A stretch of 64,000 nt of DNA. Origin: Brevundimonas sp. Its GTDB lineage: Bacteria; Pseudomonadota; Alphaproteobacteria; Caulobacterales; Caulobacteraceae. The notes under the pieces are model-generated. The model had not been told where the DNA came from, searched no databases, and saw nothing but the letters and a program-made list of their open reading frames with translations. Both the position numbers and the translations under genes were made by a program. Positions 17,570-23,878 of this stretch are shown in pieces (the first letter of the stretch is position 1; every line of letters begins with the position of its first letter). The DNA lies in assembly GCF_013912005.1 (NCBI RefSeq), contig NZ_JACESB010000009.1:1-64000 (forward strand), given 5' to 3'.

Positions 17570-19066
17570 GTGACGAACACGACCTTTGAATCCATGGGCC
17601 TCAACCCGGCCCTGCTCTCCGCCCTGAAGGCCGAGGGCTACGAAAAGCCCACCCCGATCCAGGCCAAGGCCATCCCCGACGTGATGGTCGGCAAGGACCT
17701 GCTGGGCATCGCCCAGACCGGCACCGGCAAGACCGCGGCCTTCGCCCTGCCGATCCTGCACCGGCTGGCGGCCAACCGCACCGCCCCCGTGCCGCGCACC
17801 ACCCGCGCCCTGATCCTGTCCCCCACCCGCGAGCTGGCCACCCAGATCGGCGAGAGCTTCCGGGCCTACGGCAAGCATCTCGGCTTCCGCGTCGCCGTGA
17901 TCTTCGGCGGGGTGAAGTACGGCGCCCAGGAGCGCGCCCTGCAGCAGGGTCTCGACATCCTCGTCGCCGCCCCGGGCCGCCTGCTCGACCACATCCAGCA
18001 GAAGACCCTGGACCTCTCCTCGACCGAGATCTTCGTGCTCGACGAGGCCGACCAGATGCTGGACCTCGGCTTCATCAAGCCCATACGCCAGATCACCTCG
18101 CGCCTGCCGGCGCGGCGCCAGAACCTGTTCTTCTCGGCCACCATGCCGTCGGAGATCGGCAAGCTGGCCGGCGACCTGCTCAAGGACCCGGTCAAGGTGT
18201 CGGTGACGCCGCAGGCGACCACCGTCGAGCGCATCCAGCAGTCGGTGATCTGGGTCGAACAGGGCCGCAAGCGCGCCCTGCTGACCGAGCTGTTCTCCGA
18301 TCCCAGCTACACGCGCTGCCTGGTCTTCACCAAGACCAAGCACGGGGCCGACAAGGTCGCCGCCTACCTCGAGGCCGGCGGCGTCGAAGCCGGGGCCATC
18401 CACGGCAACAAGAGCCAGCCCCAGCGCGAGCGCGCGCTTGAGGCCTTCAAGAACGGCAAGCTGCGCGTGCTCGTGGCCACCGACATCGCCGCCCGCGGCA
18501 TCGACGTGGACAAGGTCACCCACGTGGTCAACTTCGAGCTGCCCTACGTCCCCGAGGCCTATGTCCACCGCATCGGCCGCACGGCGCGGGCCGGCTCGGA
18601 CGGCACCGCCATCAGCTTCGTCGCCGGCGACGAGATGAAGCTGCTCAAGGACATCGAGAAGGTCACCCGGCAGAAGATCCCCGCGATCGACCGCCGCAAC
18701 GACAAGCAGCTGGCCCAGCTGGACGCCTCCATCATGGCCGCCGGCGTGGGCAAGAAGGCCAGCATCGACAGCGCCGGCAAGAGCGAGCAGGAGGCCCGCG
18801 GCCGCCGCGGCCGCAATCCGCATCGCGACGGGGTGCGTCCGGAAGGCGGCGGCCAGCCGCACCGCCAGCGCAAGGGCGGCCAGCGCGACCGCACCCACCA
18901 CGCCGAGCGTCCGGCCGCGGCCTTCGACCCGATGGCCGCCGAGCGCGCCCGCCCGGTCAACAACGACCCGCGCAAGGCCGAGCCGAAGCCGGTCGGCGAG
19001 CTGAAGCGGCGCCCGCGCCGTCGCCGCCCGTCCAACGGCGGCAAGGGCTACGCCGCCCAGGGCTGA
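17570..19066 (+). CDS. rhlE: DEAD-box RNA helicase, RhlE type
   Basis: This 498-residue helicase has all the core motifs in order: Q motif KPTPIQAKAIP, Walker A AQTGTGKT, PTRELA, GG, DEAD, SAT, the C-terminal ATDIAARGIDV and HRIGRTARAG. The last 110 residues are a basic, Arg/Gly/His-rich tail typical of RhlE proteins that bind structured RNA and the degradosome or ribosome precursors. The start appears to be GTG at 17570. An ATG eight codons in (17594) would still leave the Q motif intact. Confidence 0.94.
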   Translation: MTNTTFESMGLNPALLSALKAEGYEKPTPIQAKAIPDVMVGKDLLGIAQTGTGKTAAFALPILHRLAANRTAPVPRTTRALILSPTRELATQIGESFRAYGKHLGFRVAVIFGGVKYGAQERALQQGLDILVAAPGRLLDHIQQKTLDLSSTEIFVLDEADQMLDLGFIKPIRQITSRLPARRQNLFFSATMPSEIGKLAGDLLKDPVKVSVTPQATTVERIQQSVIWVEQGRKRALLTELFSDPSYTRCLVFTKTKHGADKVAAYLEAGGVEAGAIHGNKSQPQRERALEAFKNGKLRVLVATDIAARGIDVDKVTHVVNFELPYVPEAYVHRIGRTARAGSDGTAISFVAGDEMKLLKDIEKVTRQKIPAIDRRNDKQLAQLDASIMAAGVGKKASIDSAGKSEQEARGRRGRNPHRDGVRPEGGGQPHRQRKGGQRDRTHHAERPAAAFDPMAAERARPVNNDPRKAEPKPVGELKRRPRRRRPSNGGKGYAAQG

Positions 19067-19101
19067 CGGAACGCGCTGGCGGGGCCATGTCTTGAACCGG
19101 C

Positions 19102-20139
19102 ATGGCCCCGCTTCGCCTCCCCCGTCCGCTGCAGCAGCGCCTGAACGCCATGGCCGCCGACCTGATGTCGGCGCCGGGGCTTGAGGTGGACTTCTCGCAG
19201 CCCGCCGGCGCCGCGGCCCTGGTCCCGCCGGACTCGATCTCGTGGCGGATCTTCAAGAACCCGGTCAGCCTCTACATTGGCGGCGTCGCCGCCGTGCTGC
19301 TGGAGCTGGCCGAGCCGCGCGTCCGCTCGGGCGTGTGGGACCACACCAGCTTCCGCACCGATCCGGTCATGCGCCTGCGCCGCACGGGTCTCGCGGCCAT
19401 GGTCACCGTCTACGCCGACCGGGCCACGGCCGAACGGATGATCGCCGGCGTCAACAGGCGTCATGCGCGCATCACCGGCACGGCCGACGACGGCGCGGCC
19501 TACGCCGCTGACGACCCCGAGCTGCTGGACTGGGTCCAGGCCACCGCCAGCTTCGGCTTCATCGGCGCCCGCCACCGCTTCGTCGCGCCCCTGTCGCCGG
19601 CCGATCGCGACCGCGCCTGGGCCGAGGCCGCGCGGGCGGCGGCCCTCTACGGCGCGCGAAACAGCCCGGCCTCCGAGGCCGACTGGGCGCGCGCGCTCGC
19701 CGCCATGGAGCCGAAGCTCGGCCCCTCGCCGGTGCTGGGCGAGTTCCTCGCCATCATGCGCGGCGCCCCCGCCCTGCCCTCCGCCGGCCGCCTCGCCCAG
19801 CCGCTGCTGATCCGCGCCGCCGTCGACCTGCTGCCGGAGCGGCTGCAGTCGAAGCTGGGGCTGGCGGGACAGGGCCTGTCGCCGCTGGAACGCCCCCTCG
19901 TCCGCGCCCTCGGCGCCGCCGCGGACCGCCTCGTGCTGGACAGCGCCCCGCCGGCGCAGGCCTGCGTGCGGATGGGCCTGCCGGCGGACTGGCTGTATCA
20001 AGAACGGGAGTCGTCTGCCGGCGGGGGGTGCGGATTGACGCTACAGCGCCGAAGCCCCACTCTCCCTGCATGGCTCGCTACACGGTCACCGCAGTCTGGG
20101 ACGCCGATGCTGGCGTCTACTGGTCGCAGAGCGACATAG
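19102..20139 (+). CDS. DUF2236 (MpaB-like) protein with an abnormal C-terminal extension
   Basis: The N-terminal 295 residues match the DUF2236 oxygenase-like family. Marks are LVPPDSISWRIFKNPVSLYIGGVAAVLLELAEPRVRSGVWDH, FRTDP and DPELLDWVQATASFGF. These motifs include conserved histidine and arginine residues thought to hold heme. Family members normally end near GLPADWLY. Here the frame continues for about 46 more residues of low-complexity composition and overlaps the DUF1902 antitoxin gene by 70 bp. The original stop has probably been lost at the edge of an inserted segment. The enzymatic substrate is unknown. Confidence 0.8.
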   Translation: MAPLRLPRPLQQRLNAMAADLMSAPGLEVDFSQPAGAAALVPPDSISWRIFKNPVSLYIGGVAAVLLELAEPRVRSGVWDHTSFRTDPVMRLRRTGLAAMVTVYADRATAERMIAGVNRRHARITGTADDGAAYAADDPELLDWVQATASFGFIGARHRFVAPLSPADRDRAWAEAARAAALYGARNSPASEADWARALAAMEPKLGPSPVLGEFLAIMRGAPALPSAGRLAQPLLIRAAVDLLPERLQSKLGLAGQGLSPLERPLVRALGAAADRLVLDSAPPAQACVRMGLPADWLYQERESSAGGGCGLTLQRRSPTLPAWLATRSPQSGTPMLASTGRRAT

Positions 20140-20282
20140 TCGGCCTGAACGTCGAGGCGGCGACCCTGAGCGAGTTTGTCGATCTCGTCGAGACGCTGGC
20201 TCCGGAACTGATGCGCGACAACGGTGTGGAGCCGGGGCCGGTCACCATCACAGGCGAGACGGCGCTGAAGGCCGCGTCCTGA
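20070..20282 (+). CDS. DUF1902 (HicB-like) antitoxin
   Basis: The 70-residue protein carries the DUF1902 pattern ARYTVTAVWDADAGVYWSQSDIVGLNVEAATLSEFVDLVE and PELMRDNG, a partial RNase-H-like fold used by HicB-type antitoxins. It lies 3 bp upstream of a HicA gene, so the pair is a type II toxin-antitoxin module with the antitoxin first. I take the ATG at 20070. A TTGACG hexamer at 20035-20040 could be the -35 of a promoter with a near-leaderless message; the -10 is weak. No C-terminal DNA-binding domain is present. Confidence 0.82.
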   Translation: MARYTVTAVWDADAGVYWSQSDIVGLNVEAATLSEFVDLVETLAPELMRDNGVEPGPVTITGETALKAAS

Positions 20283-20285
20283 GTC

Positions 20286-20480
20286 GTGCCCAAGGACTTC
20301 TATCCGGAGCTCGAGCGACGCTTGCGCGACGCCGGATGCCGGTTCGTCCGCCCCGGCAAGGGCAGCCATGAAATCTGGTTCAGCCCGGCGACCGGCCGGA
20401 CCTTCGCCGTCCCCCGCACGAAGAGCCGGCACATGGCCAACCAGATCCTGAAGGACGCAGGGCTGCCGAAGGCTTTCTGA
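20286..20480 (+). CDS. HicA-type mRNA interferase toxin
   Basis: The 64-residue protein has the HicA double-stranded-RNA-binding fold. The catalytic histidine is His28 in PGKGSHEIWFSP, followed by PRTKSRHMANQILKDAGL. HicA toxins cleave mRNA and tmRNA when free of their antitoxin. The start is GTG, 3 bp after the antitoxin stop, so expression is coupled. The stop is followed directly by a palindromic repeat (20480-20507) that may end transcription. Confidence 0.87.
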   Translation: MPKDFYPELERRLRDAGCRFVRPGKGSHEIWFSPATGRTFAVPRTKSRHMANQILKDAGLPKAF

Positions 20481-20507
20481 CGTCCGCTTGCGACCCGTTG
20501 CGGACGT
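20480..20507. repeat. Palindromic repeat, copy 1 (left of orphan gene)
   Basis: Perfect arms ACGTCCGC and GCGGACGT enclose a 12-nt loop containing ACCCGTT. The 25-nt stretch 20482-20506 matches 21174-21198 at 21 of 25 positions in direct orientation. It lies between the HicA stop and the 3' end of the convergent orphan gene, where it can also act as a hairpin terminator. It looks like a dispersed short palindromic element. Confidence 0.6.
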
Positions 20508-20512
20508 ACAAC

Positions 20513-21133
20513 CTAGATCTCCTCAAGTGTGGCAGACTCGCAGAAAAACCAGGTCCCCGCTGCAAGCCGGACAAGATAGCGGCTCTCCGAACACCCGTGT
20601 CCCGCTTCGAACTGATGCCTCACGTTCTGCCGTGTAAGCTCGTTTGCGAGGAGCGGTCGCAAGCTTTCTGGGCCTTGAGCCAGCATGTAGAAGCTCGTGT
20701 TCGAGTATGTGAGGAACGTGGAAAGTCGTGTCGCCCCGTGAAGGAAATCATGCACGGCTTTGATCCCGCTCGACCGCTCGACCCAACGCTCCACCACATC
20801 GTAGAGCGCGAGCGGCTCCGGTAGCGGCTGGCTGCAATAGATCAAGAATGTCACCGGCTGCGCCCAGTCTAGATCATCTGACCGAATAATCTCGAAGTCT
20901 CCAAGAGCTTCGTCGTCTTCTGGATCGACCAACGCCGGAACGCCTAGCTTGCCGTGGGAGATGCCGGTGAACGAAAGGATCGCGTCGCCATTCGTCCAAG
21001 TGGGTTGGGTTTTCCACCAGCCACACCCGCGAACTGTCAGCCTCAGGGTGTCATCGGCCATCTGCGCCGCTGCGACTGTGCTCGGATGGGAAAAGGTCTT
21101 CTCGTTGAGCAGAGCGAACAGGTCATAGATCAT
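20513..21133 (-). CDS. Orphan protein of lower GC content, function unknown
   Basis: The 206-residue product matches no family I know. It is acidic with many aromatic residues (GWWKTQPTW, WFFCE), carries no signal peptide or membrane segment, and looks globular and cytosolic. A GGAGGG site seven bases before the ATG supports expression. Base composition is clearly poorer in GC than the surroundings and codon use is mixed, which suggests recent acquisition. The two flanking repeats and the neighbouring HicA pair fit a small accessory island. Immunity or antitoxin proteins often look like this, but that is only a guess. Confidence 0.65.
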   Translation of the reverse strand: MIYDLFALLNEKTFSHPSTVAAAQMADDTLRLTVRGCGWWKTQPTWTNGDAILSFTGISHGKLGVPALVDPEDDEALGDFEIIRSDDLDWAQPVTFLIYCSQPLPEPLALYDVVERWVERSSGIKAVHDFLHGATRLSTFLTYSNTSFYMLAQGPESLRPLLANELTRQNVRHQFEAGHGCSESRYLVRLAAGTWFFCESATLEEI

Positions 21134-21173
21134 CAGGCACCCTCCAAGCGTGACAATGGCCTATCGTGGCAAT

Positions 21174-21198
21174 GTCCGCTCCCCACCCGTTGCGAACG
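21174..21198. repeat. Palindromic repeat, copy 2 (right of orphan gene)
   Basis: This 25-nt direct copy of the repeat at 20482-20506 differs at four positions. It keeps GTCCGC, ACCCGTTGCG and ACG, but one arm change weakens the hairpin. It stands upstream of the orphan gene, which it brackets together with copy 1, about 690 bp apart. Confidence 0.55.
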
Positions 21199-21232
21199 CT
21201 CCGGACTTCCGCTTTCCGTCCGGCAAGCAAAA

Positions 21233-21258
21233 CGCCCGCCGGGTCTCCCCGGCGGGCG
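21233..21258 (-). terminator. Rho-independent terminator of ctrA
   Basis: An 11-bp perfect stem (CGCCCGCCGGG with CCCGGCGGGCG) has a four-base loop. On the minus strand it is followed by TTTTGCTTG, as expected for termination of ctrA, whose stop codon is 25 bp before it. Confidence 0.85.
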
Positions 21259-21283
21259 CTTCCTTGTTCGGTTGTCGCCCCGG

Positions 21284-21985
21284 TCAGGCGGCGGCGCTGA
21301 CCGAGCCCTCGGCCGGGTCGCGCAGGACGTAGCCGCGGCCCCAGACGGTCTCGATGTAGTGCTTGCCGCCGGCGGCGGTGGCCAGCTTCTTGCGCAGCTT
21401 GCAGATGAAGACGTCGATGATCTTCAGCTCGGGCTCGTCCATGCCGCCGTACAGGTGGTTGAGGAACATCTCCTTGGTCAGGGTCGTGCCCTTGCGCAGG
21501 GAGAGGAGCTCCAGCATCTGGTACTCCTTGCCGGTCAGGTGGACGCGGTGGCCGTTCACCTCGACGGTCTTGGCGTCCAGGTTCACCGCGATCTCGCCGG
21601 TGTGGATGATCGCCTGGGCGTGGCCCTTGGAGCGGCGCACCACGGCGTGGGTGCGGGCGATCAGCTCGTCCTTGTGGAACGGCTTGGTCATGTAGTCGTC
21701 GGCGCCGCCGCCGAAGGTCTTGACCTTGGTTTCGATCTCCGAGGTGCCCGAGAGGATCATCACCGGGGTGTTGACCTTGCCGACGCGCAGCTGGCGCAGC
21801 ACCTCGAGGCCGTTCATGTCGGGCAGGTTCAGGTCGAGCAGGATCAGGTCGTAGTCATAGATCTTGCCGAGGTCGATGCCTTCCTCGCCCAGGTCCGTCG
21901 TATAGACGTTGAAGCCTTCCGACTTCAGCATCAGCTCGATGCTCTGCGCGGTCGCGTGGTCGTCTTCGATAAGCAGGACGCGCAT
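21284..21985 (-). CDS. ctrA: Cell-cycle master regulator CtrA
   Basis: This is an OmpR-type response regulator of 233 residues. The receiver has Asp8, Asp9 and the phosphoacceptor Asp51 in [13 protein letters not shown]. The winged helix at about 130-225 includes [32 protein letters not shown] and [15 protein letters not shown]. The sequence is near-identical to CtrA of Caulobacter, which controls DNA replication, division and flagellar genes after phosphorylation through CckA and ChpT. The C-terminal alanines (SVSAAA) fit the ClpXP degron of CtrA. GGAGGGG precedes the ATG. The upstream region holds GTTAAC and GANTC boxes, consistent with autoregulation and CcrM control. Confidence 0.98.
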   Translation of the reverse strand: MRVLLIEDDHATAQSIELMLKSEGFNVYTTDLGEEGIDLGKIYDYDLILLDLNLPDMNGLEVLRQLRVGKVNTPVMILSGTSEIETKVKTFGGGADDYMTKPFHKDELIARTHAVVRRSKGHAQAIIHTGEIAVNLDAKTVEVNGHRVHLTGKEYQMLELLSLRKGTTLTKEMFLNHLYGGMDEPELKIIDVFICKLRKKLATAAGGKHYIETVWGRGYVLRDPAEGSVSAAA

Positions 21986-22018
21986 CGTTGCCCCTCCAGG
22001 CAGAGCTTGGCTTTAGTC

Positions 22019-22042
22019 GTTACTGCCCCGTTTCGGGGTAAC
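22019..22042 (-). promoter_or_regulatory. Hairpin in the ctrA leader
   Basis: Outer arms GTTAC/GTAAC and an inner CCCG-ttt-CGGG stem form a hairpin about 34-57 nt upstream of the ctrA ATG, inside the expected 5' leader. It may influence message stability. No protein partner is implied by the sequence. Confidence 0.35.
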
Positions 22043-22053
22043 CTTGTTCTAGG

Positions 22054-22098
22054 GTTAACCCTCCAAAAACTTAAGAAGGGTTAACGCGACTGGTTAAC
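22054..22098. promoter_or_regulatory. Three GTTAAC boxes upstream of ctrA (probable CtrA sites)
   Basis: GTTAAC occurs at 22054-22059, 22080-22085 and 22093-22098, spaced by 26 and 13 bp. A further TTAA is at 22071-22074. CtrA recognises TTAA-containing boxes, classically TTAA-N7-TTAA and TTAACC half-sites, so these are the likely autoregulatory and shared sites for the divergent genes. The spacings here are N6 and N9, not exactly N7. Confidence 0.65.
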
Positions 22099-22101
22099 GG
22101 C

Positions 22102-22144
22102 GAATCTAGGCTGATTTGCGAATCGCCGTCGAGAGTCCGGAGTC
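22102..22144. promoter_or_regulatory. Cluster of four GANTC (CcrM methylation) sites
   Basis: GAATC is at 22102-22106 and 22120-22124, and GAGTC at 22133-22137 and 22140-22144. CcrM methylates GANTC in Caulobacterales. In C. crescentus one ctrA promoter is controlled by methylation at such a site. Four sites in 43 bp is far above chance for this base composition. Confidence 0.75.
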
Positions 22145-22258
22145 AAGCGACGGAACTTTTTCCGGCCCGCCACCGCCCTGCGTCCGAAACAGACGCATCG
22201 CAGGAACATATTCCTATCGTCGCCGGACGGGCGATGCGAGCGGCGAGGGAGCTGGGAG

Positions 22259-22615
22259 ATGATGACGAGGCCGTGGCTGGCGGAGGCGCAGCGCGACAGG
22301 GTGCGCGCGCGGATGGCGCTGCAGATCGTGGCCGTGTCCACCGGCGTGGCCGTGGAGACGATGATGCGCGGCACACGGCTGGACGGCCGCGCCTGCCGCG
22401 CGCGCTGGCTGGCGATGTACCTGGCTCACGTGGCCTTCGGCTGGTCGCTGGAGCGCGTCGGTTTCGCCTTCGGCATGAACCGGACCACGGCCGCGGCGGC
22501 GTGCCGCTGGGCCGAGGACGGCCGCGACCGGCCGATCCTCGACGCCCTGCTCGACCGGCTCGAGCGCTGCGTGCGCGAGGTGCTGGAGGCGCCGGCCTGC
22601 GAGCTGGGAGGGTGA
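22259..22615 (+). CDS. DnaA-domain-IV-like helix-turn-helix protein
   Basis: The 118-residue protein resembles the DNA-binding C-terminal domain of DnaA. The stretch WSLERVGFAFGMNRTTAAAACRWAED parallels the DnaA pattern in which a SLxEIGxxFGxRDHTTVxxAC helix contacts the DnaA box, with N-R-T-T in place of the usual R-D-H-T-T. An amphipathic helix (RMALQIVAVSTGVAVETMMRG) precedes it. No ATPase domain is present. It is divergent from ctrA across a shared 273-bp region and overlaps the next gene by GTGA, so it is probably cell-cycle controlled. Whether it binds DnaA boxes is unknown. Confidence 0.75.
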   Translation: MMTRPWLAEAQRDRVRARMALQIVAVSTGVAVETMMRGTRLDGRACRARWLAMYLAHVAFGWSLERVGFAFGMNRTTAAAACRWAEDGRDRPILDALLDRLERCVREVLEAPACELGG

Positions 22616-23334
22616 CCGCCGCGCGGACCCTGGCCTTCGCGCGCCGGGTGCTCGCCGCCCCGAGCGGCTGGATCGAGGCAGCGGGGGACCGCTATGTCCT
22701 GCGCACCGGCCCCGATCGGCGCTCGCGGGTTCTCGGCAGCATCGACGAGGCCGCCTTCCGGCGGCTGATCGAGAGCCCGGGCCTGCGCGTCCGCCCGGCC
22801 GGCGGATGGATGATCCGCCAACTTCCGGTCGGGGCCGGCGACTCCGCCCCGGCTCCGGGCCGGCCCGGCATGGTGGAGGGAAGCCGCCCGGTGATGGAGC
22901 CGGACGCCGGGCTGGTCCTGCGCCGGGCCAACCTGACCCAGACGCCGGTCGCCTGGCTGGCTCGCCGCTGCGGGCCCGACGGCCGCCCCTGGCTGGAGCC
23001 GATCCACGTCGCCGCCGCGATGCGCCTCGACGCCGACGTCGAGCAGGCGATGCGGGGACCGCACCTGACCCTGCGCTGGGACGCCCTGCCGCGGACGCGG
23101 GCGGGCGGCTTGGGCCGGCGGGGCGGCCCCGGGGAGACGGCCCTCGCCGCCGCCCGCCGCGTCGAGGCGGCGCTGGCCGCCTGCGGTCCCGCACGGGCCA
23201 TGGTCGACCGCATCTGCGTCCGCGCCACCGCCCTGGAGGCGGCCGAGCGCGACCTCGGCCTGCGCCGCCGCACCGGCAAGCTGCTGCTCCGTCAGGGGCT
23301 GGAGGCGCTGGCCCGTCACTATCGCCTGGGGTGA
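22612..23334 (+). CDS. DUF6456-domain protein
   Basis: The 240-residue protein begins with GTG overlapping the upstream TGA, with GGGAGG just before, so the two genes are coupled. The C-terminal half matches DUF6456: LARRCGPDGRPWLEPIHVAAAMRLDADVEQAM, then DRICVRATALEAAERDLGLRRRTGKLLLRQGLEALARHYRLG. The end looks like a helix-turn-helix similar to those of sigma-like or DnaA-like DNA-binding proteins. The N-terminal part is helical and basic. It is commonly found in Alphaproteobacteria near replication or cell-cycle genes, but the function is not established. Confidence 0.7.
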   Translation: MTAARTLAFARRVLAAPSGWIEAAGDRYVLRTGPDRRSRVLGSIDEAAFRRLIESPGLRVRPAGGWMIRQLPVGAGDSAPAPGRPGMVEGSRPVMEPDAGLVLRRANLTQTPVAWLARRCGPDGRPWLEPIHVAAAMRLDADVEQAMRGPHLTLRWDALPRTRAGGLGRRGGPGETALAAARRVEAALAACGPARAMVDRICVRATALEAAERDLGLRRRTGKLLLRQGLEALARHYRLG

Positions 23335-23336
23335 AG

Positions 23337-23774
23337 CTATGGCGAGGCCTGGGCGCGGGCGGCCGCGGCGTCGCGGATGCGGCCCACCATGGCGTTGAGC
23401 CCGTTGGCCCGCTGCCGGGTCAGGGCCGCCGGCAAGCCCAGCCGCTCCAGCGCCGCCCGCGCGTCGAAGGCGAGGATCTCCGCCGGCGTGCGGCCGCTGT
23501 ACAGCCGCAGCAGCAGGGCGATGTTGCCCTTGGACAGGGCGCTGTCGCTGTCGGCCGCGAAGTCGAGCCGGTCGCCCCGGTCGTGCACGGCCAGCCAGAC
23601 CTGCGCCGCGCAGCCGGGCACCTTGTTGGCCTCGGTGCGGTCCGCCTCCGGCAGCGGCGGCAGCTCGCGCCCCAGATCGATGACGTAGCCGATGCGGCTT
23701 TCCCAGTCGCCGAGCAGGTCGAACTCCTCCGCCAGCTCGGCGAGGACGGCGTCGATGGAAGGCTGCGGAGTCAT
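23337..23774 (-). CDS. sufE: SufE-family cysteine desulfuration protein
   Basis: The 145-residue protein carries the SufE fold with the sulfur-acceptor Cys55 in KVPGCAAQVWLAV. Further family motifs are WESRIGYVIDLGRELPPLP and SKGNIALLLRLYSGRTPAEIL. SufE accepts persulfide sulfur from SufS and stimulates it for Fe-S cluster assembly. The rest of the suf operon is not in this window. The stop is 2 bp from the end of the convergent DUF6456 gene. Confidence 0.92.
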   Translation of the reverse strand: MTPQPSIDAVLAELAEEFDLLGDWESRIGYVIDLGRELPPLPEADRTEANKVPGCAAQVWLAVHDRGDRLDFAADSDSALSKGNIALLLRLYSGRTPAEILAFDARAALERLGLPAALTRQRANGLNAMVGRIRDAAAARAQASP

Positions 23775-23793
23775 CCGCGGCAGATAGGCCGGC

Positions 23794-23815
23794 CGGCGGT
23801 TAACGACAACCGCCG
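23794..23815. promoter_or_regulatory. Perfect inverted repeat between sufE and the kinase gene
   Basis: CGGCGGTT and AACCGCCG flank six bases. It is centred 30 bp upstream of the sufE start and about 75 bp upstream of the divergent kinase gene, and includes a TTAAC element. It could be an operator or a leader hairpin. Confidence 0.4.
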
Positions 23816-23878
23816 CACCTGTCCCCGGAATTCCGCGCGGGCGTCCGGCGAGCCAGTCGCCTGAGACGGGTGCGGACT

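Noticed and set aside
17557-17589. Ten-codon ORF overlapping the rhlE start
   Set aside because: It has no ribosome site and is too short to judge; it is mentioned only in the leader entry.
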